Positions 1 to 12,000 of a DNA stretch of 64,000 nucleotides are shown one piece after another. The notes beneath the pieces are model-generated. The model worked only from the letters and a program-made list of their open reading frames with translations, was not told where the DNA came from and ran no database searches. Location of the stretch: positions 372,001 to 436,000 of the forward strand of contig SCHM01000002.1 in NCBI GenBank assembly GCA_004123355.1, read 5' to 3'. Within the stretch, counting starts at the first letter, position 1. Each line of letters starts with the position of its first letter. The translations under genes and the position numbers were made by a program. This DNA comes from Amphirosellinia nigrospora (taxonomy: Eukaryota > Ascomycota > Sordariomycetes > Xylariales > Xylariaceae).

Positions 1-3000
1 GCGGTTGCCCGACAAGAACAACTTCCTGACCTCGCAAGCAGAGTTCAGGAAGAAAGTATCGAGAATATTGTTGCCCTTTTGCTCCCGAAGCGAGAGGCTA
101 TCCAGGCAACGACACTGTGAAAAGCCAGTGACCGTTGTGATGTTATTACGGTCGACATGGAGTAGGCGCAAGGAGGGAAAGACAGTGAGATCGAGGGTTC
201 GTATATCATTATCTGATAGCTTCAAAATCTTGAGGGCCAGTAGTGATTGCCCTTTGGAAGGAGTAAAAGATGTTAAACAATTGGACTGGAGATTGAGGGT
301 GTTGAGAGAAGTGAGTTGTTCACCACCCTCAAACTCAATGATTTGATTATCTTCCAAGTCCAACTCGGTCAATCGTTTCATTTTCGTCCCATCAAAATCA
401 ACGTGAGTGATTAGATTGCCCCTAGCACGTAGAACTTGCAAACTGTCGTGAAATTTAATGCCATCCAAGCTGGTAATTTCGTTGTTATCAGCACGAAGAG
501 TTCGGAGATGGACAAGGTCCTTGAATGCCGAGAGGCTCTTGATCTGATTGTCAGATACATCGACGTATTGAAGATTCATGAGTTGGCTCCATGCTGTCAA
601 TTCGGAGAGCAAGTTGTGCGTCATACGCAAGTTGCGCACGCTCTGGGGAACACCGTCTAGATGGGACACCGTATTGTTCGACGCGTCCAAGGTGACCAGT
701 GCTGCACAAAACTCATCGAGCATATGCAAGGTATCCAACTGCTTGTTACTAAGATCAAGTTCGGGCACAGTTTCCCAGTCAGGTTCGAAGGGTTCGACTT
801 CCGTTATTTTCTCGACGAGACTCCGGATAGCTTTGGACATAGTCTTTTTGGAGCCATCGCCAGTTACGAGATGGTGGTCGCCTACCACGTAGCTCACTTC
901 CAGAGCACAAGAATTGTCCACTTGATGTATTGTGAATTCAGACATGGGGCTCAAAGAGAATGTGCCGACGTACTGTCCAATGATGGGGGTTGCAGACATT
1001 GTTGTAGTCCTAGCCGGATGAGGTGTTGCCATGACGACGCTCAGGTCTGGATTTCTTAATGATTCCGGCTCTGGTTCCATGATCCTCGACTCCGCATGAA
1101 GAGTGACCTGGCTTTGATCGTTTTGTTCAATATATTGGTCGCCAGAAGCGTTCTCATCTTGCTCGTCGATGCGCGAAACAGGCCGCGGGATGAAAGCGTG
1201 TCTTTCGACGGAAAATTGCTTAGAGATAACTCGAGATCGACTTTGAGATGATGAAGTAGTCGTCGTGTCACCGAAAAGTCTTCCGATATCCCCACCCCTT
1301 CTTTTGACCGAGTCGGTCGCAATGGCACCGAGTGAATACTCCACGTCAGATTTTAATTCATAACTGCCGCTATCAGACTCTTCGTGGGAAATGTCTTGAA
1401 TAATGGAAGCAATCGGTGATGAAAAGGTGATGGTGAGATTCTTCCGCCGAGCAGGTGTAGCTTTCTGTATCCGATCTTCGTGAAGCGATATCTCATGGTC
1501 AATCTCTTCATCATCTTCTAGGGCCGTCTCAACGTGAGCTTGGTGATCCCGTAAGGTAGAATTTTCGGAATCAGCAGATTCTTCCGTTGTTTTGTTTGCT
1601 TGGGACGGAAATTGGCTTAGCGAACTGTCATTTTGTGGTTGCTCATCAGAATCCAGCCGGCTTTTCCCAGCAGTCAGGTCAAGATGCTTTTTCTCTTTCA
1701 TTGAATCAACTGTCAAATCGGGGATGCTGGCGAATGGGTCATCTTCGCTATCTTCAGAGAGAAGAATATTTACGGCTGGTCTCGGTGGCTTCACTCTCTG
1801 CCACATCTTATTCACATCGTCAAATACCATATTACCCACTTGGTTACCAATGAGTTGCGCAACCACGTCTGGTGCGATGAGGCGCTTTGAGTCCGATCGA
1901 GACGAATGCGTAGGTATGGATCGTTCAGTCGAGCCATCGGATGACCGGCTATCACGAGAGGGAAAATCCATGGAACTGTTATTCCCTTTATGTTCAGGGT
2001 TGCGCGAAATTCTGATGTTGGGGATGTCGCTGATGATCCCACTTTCATCGTAGACCTGGCCCGATTCGCTCGGGTAGCCATTCTGATTCGTATTGCTGGT
2101 ACCATGTGATGGCTTGTCGTTGGTCTGATGGGTTCGTATAGACTGAATTGATTGACTCAGCGTTTCAACAAGATCACTTTGCTCCTCGTACTTTTTGAGC
2201 TGGTTAACAAGTTCTGGGTCCTCTTGCCGCGCTGGCGGCCGCGAAACAGGCTGTCCATCCCTGCTAGGGGGCCGCGAAAAAGGCTCTCGTGTCGATTCCT
2301 GGAAAGAATCTTCACTCACAGCGGAGTGGTCAGGGCTAAGTCGGTCTGAATTCTCAGCTTCGGACTCTTCAACGCTTGCCAGCCCGCTCACCGGGCGCGC
2401 TTTGTTGTCGTATCATTGCCATCACTTCCTCTGCAGCATCAAAGAAGTCTTGGGTCTTCATGGAAGCCTTGCGGGAGCCATTGGCATCAAGAATTTCGGT
2501 ATCATCACCAGGCAAAGGAGCTTTATCCGATCTCAAAACCGGGTCAAATCCAGCTCAGCCAGTGGTGATCTGTTACGCGGCTCCACCGCTCTCTGATTTG
2601 TAGTGGGAGATTCAGATCGTATAACATGACGTACGGCTAGGGGATTTGGTTCGATGAATTTATGTAATTGACCTTGACGTCCTTGCTTGTAATCTCTTGT
2701 GATTGCAGACTGCATGGTATAGTGTGATGACTGTACCGTTTCTATGATCGTGTGCTGCTCGTCGAGACCATAAGCAATATCGGATCGGTGAAGGTTCTAC
2801 GCCTTTTCGGGGTTGGGTCTTTGGACGGCGATGTTCGGGGTCTTTTCCCTTCCGAGCCATTCCGCTTTGAAAGATGTGGAAGCCAGGAACCAGGCCCGCT
2901 TAATCCAGCTGATGTCCTTGGACGCAACCCATCTAAGGACTTCGAGGCACGAATATGGCGTCCGGAAGATACGTGACGACTCACTTTATCTCGATTTCGC

Positions 3001-4845
3001 CTGACAGGGAGAGATTCCCCTTCAGATGATGCATCTTCATGAATATCAAAGTGAGGGGAATTTACCGAAGAAGCTCGCTATGCGGTGGTGTCATATTCTC
3101 TTTCTCTTCGGAACGGAATGGAAGATTGGAACCCATGGAAACGTCTCCTTCAAACTCATACTCATCTAGCTCCCCAGCGCCAAATCTATTCACGTCTCCG
3201 AAGACTTCCTGATAACCAGAAGTAAATTGAGAAGGTTGCCTCATGGTGAAAATGGGGGAGGCGGTCGTTTTCGCCGCGAGGTCCGGTCTTGATATGTACA
3301 ACTGGCGCCGGAGATAGTGCAGTCTCATCTGCATAATATGAGACACTGTTACTGTGCTGATCCTCAAACTGGCTGATTCGCCGAAGGAGGGTCTGGTTGG
3401 TGAAGGTGTCATGCGGCCCGAATAGCTTCAACGGACTTGAAGTCTTGATTGCGGTAACTTGTGTTCGTTTCTCCGGGCTCGGATGCGGAGCACGAGGCAA
3501 AGATGGACTGGGTGGAGATGCTGGAGTCTGTCTGCTACCCGCCGATGCAAACCGGTCGGTTCTAACAGTAGGGAATTGCTTAGGGGTGCTGGCCTGGAGG
3601 GAAGATTCCGGGAGCATCTCGGAGGTATCCATATTCAGGGGGGGCTTAGGGGACGTCGACGAATGATCCTTCAATTGAGTGGCCTCCCCTTCTTAAATCC
3701 AGGAAACCACCGTCCTTAGCATACTGATCGGTATTCTCAAAGTCTCCAGCGCCGTCACCAACGGCCGTTACTTTCTCTGAGTCGTTGTCTGGCTCAAAGT
3801 CCAGTATCATTTGGTTCCTTCGTAAGATTTCAAGTTTCTTTCGAAGCTGGTGTGCCGAGAGGTCCATAGCCGCGAAGGAGACCCGGCCACCCTCCGAGCT
3901 ATGACGGGCAATGAATATTGGGCTAAAGTCTTCATTTCTAATATCACTGTGACCGCTAATCTTCCGTGATTTATCTAGCAGCTGCTTTCTTCGAAGAGAC
4001 ATTAGATAACTATCGGCTGTACCGTCGAGCTGTATTTCTGACTCCCCAGGAGTTTGCTTGTTTGTCATAGGTGTATTGCCGCTAGATATCTCAAACTTGA
4101 CGTCTTCTGTCGGCCGAAAGGAAACCGATTCAGGTAGGGTCACGTCGTGCTCAATAGAAGAATCATAGCTGTCCGCCCCAATTGAGACGTCGTCGCCATT
4201 CGTTGTGCGCTGTCGGTTACGCGAATAAATTGGAGGGCTTGAGGGTAATGTGGTTTCGTTGATGGTATAGCCTTCGTTCTCCATGGGTCCAGCACTGTCT
4301 CTCTCAGGTACTTGTGGTCGTCGAAATTATTTTCCAGTCCAGTTGCTGCTGAACTGAAGAGATCCCTAGATTCACCATAATCTAAGTCTCCGTATATTAA
4401 TCTTCTTTTCCACTCTGGCACATTTTCACCACTCTTGGATGGCGATGCGCTTTGCGACCTATGTAACACCGAGTTGTGGATAACAGAATTGTCGGAGTCG
4501 GAGTCGGAAGCAGAGGCAGATCGGCTCGGCTCGCGCCCAGAGTAGAACGACTTCGCTTCTTGAGGTAGGTTCGAGTTCCCGAGCTGCGCAGCTCTAATGT
4601 TAATGTTATTTTGAGTACGTTCGCCAAGCACACTGGGACTACTGTAATGGGTTGATCTTCTGATTGCTTGAGTCCAGTGCTTGCTCCATTGAATCGAGGG
4701 ATGCGACTAGTGCGGTCACGGGCATTCTTAGAATTCGTGGGCGCATGGGGGCTCGGAGCGTTGGCAGTTGCGGTTGTGATGTGTCCGACCCGGGCTCCGA
4801 TACCCAGTCTTCGGATAGTGAGTCTAGCCAGGCCTGCTGCGTCAT
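1..4845 (-). CDS. cdc11: Cdc11/Nud1-type septation initiation network scaffold, leucine-rich repeat protein (3' end outside window)
   Basis: Spindle-pole-body scaffold that anchors the septation/mitotic-exit network (Cdc11 in fission yeast, Nud1 in budding yeast, SnaD in Aspergillus). Start chosen at the ATG at 4845, giving MTQQAWLDSLSEDWV, the family's usual N-terminus. Then come a long Ser/Pro-rich region, VPEWKRRLIYGDL (about 4400), DFFDAAEEVMAMIR (about 2430), GNMVFDDVNKMW (about 1820) and, from about 780 to the left edge, repeated leucine-rich repeats such as LKILKLSDNDIRTLDL. The reading frame is unbroken from about 2395 to the edge. Upstream it changes about eight times (near 4665, 4300, 3660, 3295, 3065, 2795, 2545 and 2395), yet conserved sequence continues in the new frame each time, which fits small indels. 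The C-terminus is missing because the gene leaves the window. Confidence 0.88.
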
Positions 4846-5814
4846 TGTGGCCCGAGATAACTGGTAGTCACTAGTCTGGGAGGGTGCTTTAGGATCTTTG
4901 TATATCACCCATGGAGATCGTTGGGGATGCCAGAGCGCGCAATATGGCAATATTATAAAGAAATGATGGGAATAATGGTAGTATGTTCGTCGGCCGTCGC
5001 AGAGCGTGTCGCAATGTTTATAGCAATGTGGAAGGACGTCAGTTAGTATTGTGGGCCCAAGACAGACGCGTCAATAGTTGGAAAAAGGCTCTTTCAAACA
5101 AAAATATAACGAGGGTTCGTGGTCATACAACTTCCTGCTCAATTTGATAGATAGCAAAAGAACCTACGTGATTGAGGCGCGTTTTCTGTAAGTTGCGGTG
5201 GTGGGGGATTGGGGTTGCCAATCCATGTTTGGGGAACTAATGCGATAAACAGGGACGTGCGCTACCTTGGAGCTACCCACCACACCTAATACACATCTAG
5301 CTGCAGCCTCTAGTCTGGAGCCAGGCTAGCGCTGATCTACCAGTTTCCAGGGCAACCGGCTGGCCCCCCCCTAGTTAGAATTTAAGGCTGAATAATCCAG
5401 CTCAGCCCCATGCGCCACAATGTAACTCTCCTTGCACCCATGGATACGCGAAACTAAGCCACACACTTTTCAATTAACGCGTCCATCACGTTGTTTGCAG
5501 CTGGATCGGCTCGGAAATGGAAGCTACCTAGGTAGTGGAGCACCATAACCTGGTAACCACCTGCTCCCCAGTCCTGGTCAACTTAAAGTTTGGGCAAGTT
5601 AGTCCAACAATTAATTCACTGTGCACCCCTCATCTGTTTATCAGCCGCCTCCCTACTACACTTGATCCTCATTCTTTTCATCCTGTTGACGATCATAAAC
5701 TGTGTCCACACTGTATGGTAACTTATTCATAGGTGCCCACTACCAGTTGTCGACCTTCTTTCTGGACATGTAGCACACAACACAAGGTCATTCGAAAGAG
5801 AGTTGGGCGGAATC
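4846..5814. promoter_or_regulatory. Divergent intergenic region between cdc11 and the protamine-P1-like gene
   Basis: About 970 bp separate two divergently transcribed genes, so it presumably holds both promoters. I see no coding potential. A perfect 12-bp palindrome with core CCTAGG lies at 5524-5535; the same core recurs in other intergenic stretches of the window. No specific transcription factor site is claimed. Confidence 0.5.
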
Positions 5815-8800
5815 ATGGACGGATACACCAGCGAGTTCAGCCTATTGAGGCAGCGTTGCCTAGACGACGAGCCCATATTTTGCGTAGCCCCGTCACCTTC
5901 GAACTCCGACGATATCATATGCCCCGGATCTGATTATGAGACGGATGAAGCCATCAGAGCTACAAAACAGCGACGATACGAGAAGCATGGCCGTCGTTAT
6001 TTGCAAGGAAGACCCCTTCGCATCCTCTCCGCCTCTCTCCGTGGCCCTTTGACCAAGCATCTGGGTGGCAAAACCCTTGGCTTCCGAAGCTATCCACACA
6101 CAATAGACAATGCCTAGAAGACTCGAGCTTACCGCCGGTAAGCTCATCGGTAAGCCAGCGTGAGAGCAACGTAGTGGTTAATAGACCATCGAGCGAGCCG
6201 AGTAGTACGGATCAAGATCCAAGCGATTCTATGGAGTGTCACTTGCCAAGCCCTCAAAGCTACGAAGACCTCCAATTTGCTGAAGCTCCACCAAACATCG
6301 AGAGCCGCTCTCGAATAGCCTCATGGGCCAGGGATGTAGAGGACGGTTTTTTGGAAGTAGATCAGTTCTGGGCACCGGACCATGTCTCCGCTACCCGTAA
6401 TGTCGAGACTGCCAAGAGACACCCAGCAGATAGAGACTGGCTGAAACGGCGACCAGCAAAAAAGAGGAAACCTAATGCCTCTCAGAGTACAGAGCCGATA
6501 TCTACACCAACTCCACTACCTACCACTCGACCGCGGCCCAAATGTAAGAAAGAATCAATCATCGGAAGCAAGTCTGTAAACCGCAGTTTTGAAATGACCA
6601 CGCCGTCATCAAGTCCTGGCAAGGGTCTAGGGGATCCCCAGGTTCTCTGGAGCGTCCAGCGGCGGTTTCTTCGACTACACCCACCAACGATAGTCAGGTT
6701 TCTAGTCAGCCGACTTTGCAATGCGAACAGAAAGAAGGGGAAATTAAAGGAAAAGAAAAGGAACATGAGGGAAACCACATCGAACAACGATACGAGAACA
6801 GAGAAGCACGAAGCATTGCAGTATCGGAAGTATGCCCAGGTCAACTCCAGGGCCAGACATCTGGCAGTGATGAAGAACCGAACAACCCATTGAGTTTCAA
6901 GATTGTGCTGATGAAAGTTTCTGCTACCAAGCTCGATATTTGAGACAAGCTACTCCCCGGGAGCATTGAATGCAAAAGCCGCTCATAGTCCCTCACCACA
7001 TATTCAAACCGAAATGTCTACATCATCCCAACATAATGATGCAGTTACAATGTTATCCAGCCTCAACACTCAAAAATCTAGCCCTCACGCCTCATGCAAC
7101 CATCCAGAGACAAACGATGCCGAGCATGTAGAGAAACAAACTGGGCCTTGCATTGCCGCTACACTAACCGACGAACCCAAATACCCTATTGCTGCTGCCC
7201 AAGAGACGAACCTCGATATTCCCCAATGTCACGGGGAATATTTGAGAATTGTGGCATTGTAGACATGAAACGGGACACGAACTGCACTTCAAAAATCAAT
7301 GCAGGCCAGCCTCTAAGCGATATCACGTCGGGTCGACGCGCTTCCAGGCTAAACGAACTCAGTACTATACCGCAGACCGTACTAGAAGTGAAGGAGGTAT
7401 CGATCATGAACGTAGAATGCTCTTTCGATGATGACGGCCCAACTCTCATGGACGACTCAATGAATACCGAGGAGCCAAAAAACGCCGACCCCGCTCAGCA
7501 AGACCAGGGTAACCCATTCAAAGACACTTCTCTCCTTCAACATTACGCGATCTCGGCCACTAATCTAGCTAATTTCGGTAAATTGGCTCAATGTCGAGAC
7601 TCCACGACTCTCAAAGAAATAAATAACACACCAGCGATGCTGCGATTACGAAAGCCCAGCAAGGAATGGCAACATCACAACAACATGAGGTTACACGATG
7701 CTCAAGAGAGGAAGAACAAGAGAGTTCTCCTGTTGATCCCGATGATGTTGTAAGCCAAGATGATAAAGACATCTTCGCCCTCGTGACCGGAGATCAGACT
7801 ATCCCAGCTGAACAGCAAAGCCCATGGGCCCCCTATATGTTGTTGATGAAAGCGACCAACTTAATAGTGGCAATGAAGAACGAATGAAAGATAGGCCTGG
7901 AGAGTCGAAGGTACAGGCCACTGCAATGTTGCTTAATTTTCCAGCACCAGTTCACTTCTCTCCCATCATTCGTTCTTCGCAACAAAGCCCTGGGCTAGAG
8001 AAGTTGTCGAATCGGCGACTATGACTAAACTCGATGAGCCCATAAGTATTCCTGCAGGTGGGACGTCAATATCGCATCACCAAGAGAATTCCAAGCCCCA
8101 TTATTGCTAGCAAATCAGGAACGCTTGTCGTTGTCCTCATCCTCGCCAGCTCTTATACCTATTACTCCAGAAGAATCCTCTCAAATCGCTCGTGAGCAAC
8201 AGTACATTGGACTAGCCATCGGCACAGAAAAAGGAGCTAGCCTACCAGTACAAAATTCTCCCCGCACTCCTATTCCTCAGATTTCTCGACAGTCAACTCC
8301 GGATGGTGAGGTATCAATACGATCTTTCTCGAACTTTAACTTCTCTTCGCCTCAGTGGTCGGTTTACCCCCCGATAGCTGTGCCAGTCGAGGAATTTTCA
8401 GCAATCGAAAATCCCTGGCTACGCGGACAAGCACAAGGCCAAGCAGGGAGTATCGTTTGCCCCGTTGCCTCATGAAGGACAGGGTAGTAGTCAACCTTCT
8501 ACGAAACTAAGAGCAGCATCTCCCCCGCCTCCGACACTAGTCGGCCCGGAAGAAGATGATATTGATGGACAATATCATCGTCATTTCGATATCATGAACC
8601 GTCGTCTTGGTGTTTGTGAAATACCAAATCCTCGATATCACCAACGCTTGCTTCCTAGCTCTTCCCAACGGAAACCTGAGAGTCCTTCAGTTGGGGCTAT
8701 GGCAGAGGCATTCCGAGAGGCCGATGTACATCTACTAGACAATGCGGATAACGTGGCTGAACGAATCAAAGATGACGAGGTGGAAACGAGGGTCGAGATG

Positions 8801-9013
8801 ACCGACGACAGGCCTCAATCACCCTGGCAGCACGACAGTCAAGGAATCGATGATGTCGCAGCTGTCATGGGGAATTTGCCTGACTTTCTGGACGCGTGGA
8901 ACGTCGACACAGAAATAGAGAGAAATCGAACAGAAATCGAGGAGACAGAAAGACATGAAATCCCATCAAAAAATGATATCAGCATTTTGCAAGGAGTTGG
9001 CATTGGTAGGTAA
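5815..9013 (+). CDS. Protamine-P1-like conserved fungal protein, low complexity, function unknown
   Basis: A large, mostly disordered Ser/Pro/acidic protein. The start at 5815 (MDGYTSEFSLLRQRCL) leads to RRYLQGRPLRILSASLRGP and, after a frame change, SGWQNPWLPK, an arrangement I associate with fungal proteins loosely named 'protamine P1'. The C-terminal part has KHKAKQGVSFAPLP (about 8430), RAASPPPPTLVGPEEDD and the ending GNLPDFLDAWNVDTEI, also family-like. The reading frame changes at least seven times (near 6058, 6640, 6955, 7260, 7700, 7850 and 8030-8430), with sensible sequence resuming each time. No intron is needed. Biochemical function is not known to me; the name reflects basic low-complexity similarity and is not evidence for DNA packaging. 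Confidence 0.65.
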
Positions 9014-12000
9014 AGGGATTTATAGCATTCTGATACCCAGGGTTTTGCTTTTCAATGTGATTCATGGAGTTCAGGCACGCCACATTTAGCTAGGTCTTGG
9101 CATTTGGACGGCTTCATTAACAACAACTCTCATGAGAGACCTGGTTCGGTATACACAACTAGATAATGAGAGAATTATCTCACTTAGGTGATATGAGGCG
9201 AAATTCCAAGGAAACTCTTAGCCCCACTATCAGTATTTATACTTTTAGTCTATTTCTCGATTTGTTGATTTGAGATAGAATCGGGTCTATCGATTTCTTG
9301 TTAGGATTTTAATAGCTTTGCTTATATATGGCAATTATGCCTGTTCAATGAATAATACGAGCCAGGAAACCTGCGGTAGTTTTACATCGGAGAGATGTTA
9401 CATCAGGCCCAAGTTATTGCGTAGGGGAAGTATCCAGCTCACGTGATGAAGTAGTGTCTCACGGATGTCATCCATTGACTGCATACGAGGTTGACGGGGT
9501 CTCACGGCTCTCAGGCCTTCACAGAAGGGCGATGGACTCCAGAGACACGAGCCTATAGAGGTCTGTGAGGATGTAGAAGAGGATACAACGATATTGAAAT
9601 ATAAGAGACACGACATCCTCCTGCCTGGAGATGTAGAAGATAGATCTTCATGGTACCTTTGGCACCATAGTTGTATATTAGTAAATTGAATATATCCCAG
9701 GTCTTCTATTTGAACCTTTGTTATAAGTAGCTTCCTAAATTACCCGTGAAATATAACTTACAAGAACCATCTCTTCGGTAAGTTCGTTTCACCAGTCCAT
9801 CTGCATGTTTGCTACGGTACAGTCTGCCAAAAACAAACCAGTGCAATTTGACGCAACATCTACTCATATTACCAGCCAAGGAAATCATAGCAAATAGCCT
9901 AGATCCGTTTCATTCCACTCATTATGATATGTACCTATAACAACTACTGGCACAGTAACTCCTGGTACTTCTAGAGTTAGATGGCACAAAGACAAAAACA
10001 GCCTCGAGGTTTGTAGACTTATAACCAAAGAGCTTCCCATTGTGCTATTAAGGGTATGTTGATGGAATTAAAATGTTCAGTAATCAGAGAAGAAACACAT
10101 AGTTTACCTGGACTAAAGAGCTGCAAAAGCGGACTAACTAACGCGTTGTCCTGTGGATAGTGATTGATTAACTTGCTCGGCTGAAGAGTCGACCGGTTAT
10201 TCCTTGGATATTACTAGCGGCAAATCGTGATCCTTCGTTCATAGGCCGTCTAGTGGCTTTAATGGCGTTGGTGATAGTGTTTGGGTGGGAGGAGGACTGA
10301 CTAAGGAGAGGGTTGCGGGAAGCGGTTCTCTGCCCCAGCGAAGCGGGATCGCCGACAGCGCTTTTTTAGAAATGGCAGGACCCTGTTCCTGGGCCTAAAT
10401 ACGTGTCGATCGCGCGGCAGAGTACCGGAAGTCCTTGGAACAAAGAGGGGTTACGCGGGATGCTCCTCCGATGATTATTTCATTGGTAGGTTGAGACAGA
10501 CTCTCGAAAGACGATCTGCGGCTTGATGGCTTGTATTCAACGTGAAAAATTTAGACACGTGTGAATGAATGCGTGACGGGAATGTATCCTCGAATATCAT
10601 GTGCCTCGCCTCGCCATTACGCCTACGTAGTATTTAGGACCGAAGAGTTTACAGTTTGTATTGAGTATCCAGAAATTGTATGCTTTAATAACTACCCTAG
10701 CAATTAAACAGGTGGCACCTCATCTACTCGTGCAATTAGCAGTAGTAGTAAATAGCATAAAGGGCCTGATGTGTCACGACTCGCTAACTTCATTGCAAGC
10801 ACTTAATCAACAACTTGTCAATGACACATAAAATGTCTATGACAAGCCACGACTGATTATCGGAAGAGAAAAAGCAGGTAAGATCATAAATAGTGCCTTA
10901 CCACGGCCTTGCCACTATTGACGACTCAAAATATCGGTCACCTGAATTGCTAGGTCCGAGATTGTCCACGTGAAGGAGCTCTATGGTTGGTGAGCTGCAC
11001 TTTTTACTATCTGAGTGGCGGCCCTTAGGACCCGTGGGCCAAGCCAATGACACGGAAGAGTGGAGACACCTTTTCTTCGGCGTAGCTAATGACGTCTCTA
11101 GTGTCTACTTAGCGGCGACGATCGTGAGAAAAGCCCGGCACGCTGGAGAGTTTCGGCGGGCGAGGGGCTCTCGCGGGAAAGGAGGCGGACCGGGCAAATG
11201 GCCGTCTTATTCAGTGTTATCCGAGATATGCAACCTATGTACAAGTAATGGATCTTGATAACCGTATGCATGTAGGATGTCACGCGTGCGGCTCTGGTCT
11301 ACCATATCTTGGAGACCATATCACTGCGCACGGTTGTATTGGCACGTTATGTTGCTCCTACTTGTACATATAAACAAGCAGCTGACTTTATTCCGTTGCT
11401 GTACAAAGGGTCTGGCCTCGTTCTTTTGGAGTAGGTCGATCTTCTGATATTGCCATGCAACCATCTCGGTTATCGGTGTGCGCAGGGTCTTTGGGCCAGC
11501 CGCTATTTTAGGCTGTGTTGGCTCCAACATATGTATTAATACTACATGTTACACAACATTTAGAATAACTACCTACTTAAGTACCTAACCTTAGATAGTA
11601 GAAACGGGCTAGAGATTTCGTTTGTGCGGAGTATGACCTGACTACATGCACACCGTTCTGTCTGACGGCGGGACGGAACTCTTGACTAGCTTGGCGAGCT
11701 GAAAGGGCTACTGTGAGCTGTCAGTGAGTATTCGATGCCGAGTCAAGCCACCTAATAAGATAAGGTGTTCATTTATGCATAAATTAGACTCCTACTTGTA
11801 TGTAGATACTGAAAGCTATGAATCAGGGCCCTAGCGGAGGTAAAGCTCCTGGTAGCGATGATCTTAGAGGGGTTTCTGGAGAGATGAGCCGGCGGTGTAG
11901 GTCTGCACCAAAGACGACACTAAGGAAAACTAATGTATGTAGCATCGAAGCGCTGAAACAGGCAAGCCGTTATGAAGTTGGCAAAGACCCTGAGAACTCT

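Noticed and set aside
436-1059. Several plus-strand frames opposite cdc11
   Set aside because: They are complementary to a continuous leucine-rich-repeat coding frame on the minus strand.
9960-10090. Possible tRNA-like segment in intergenic DNA
   Set aside because: I tried both strands; no cloverleaf with a proper T-arm could be built.
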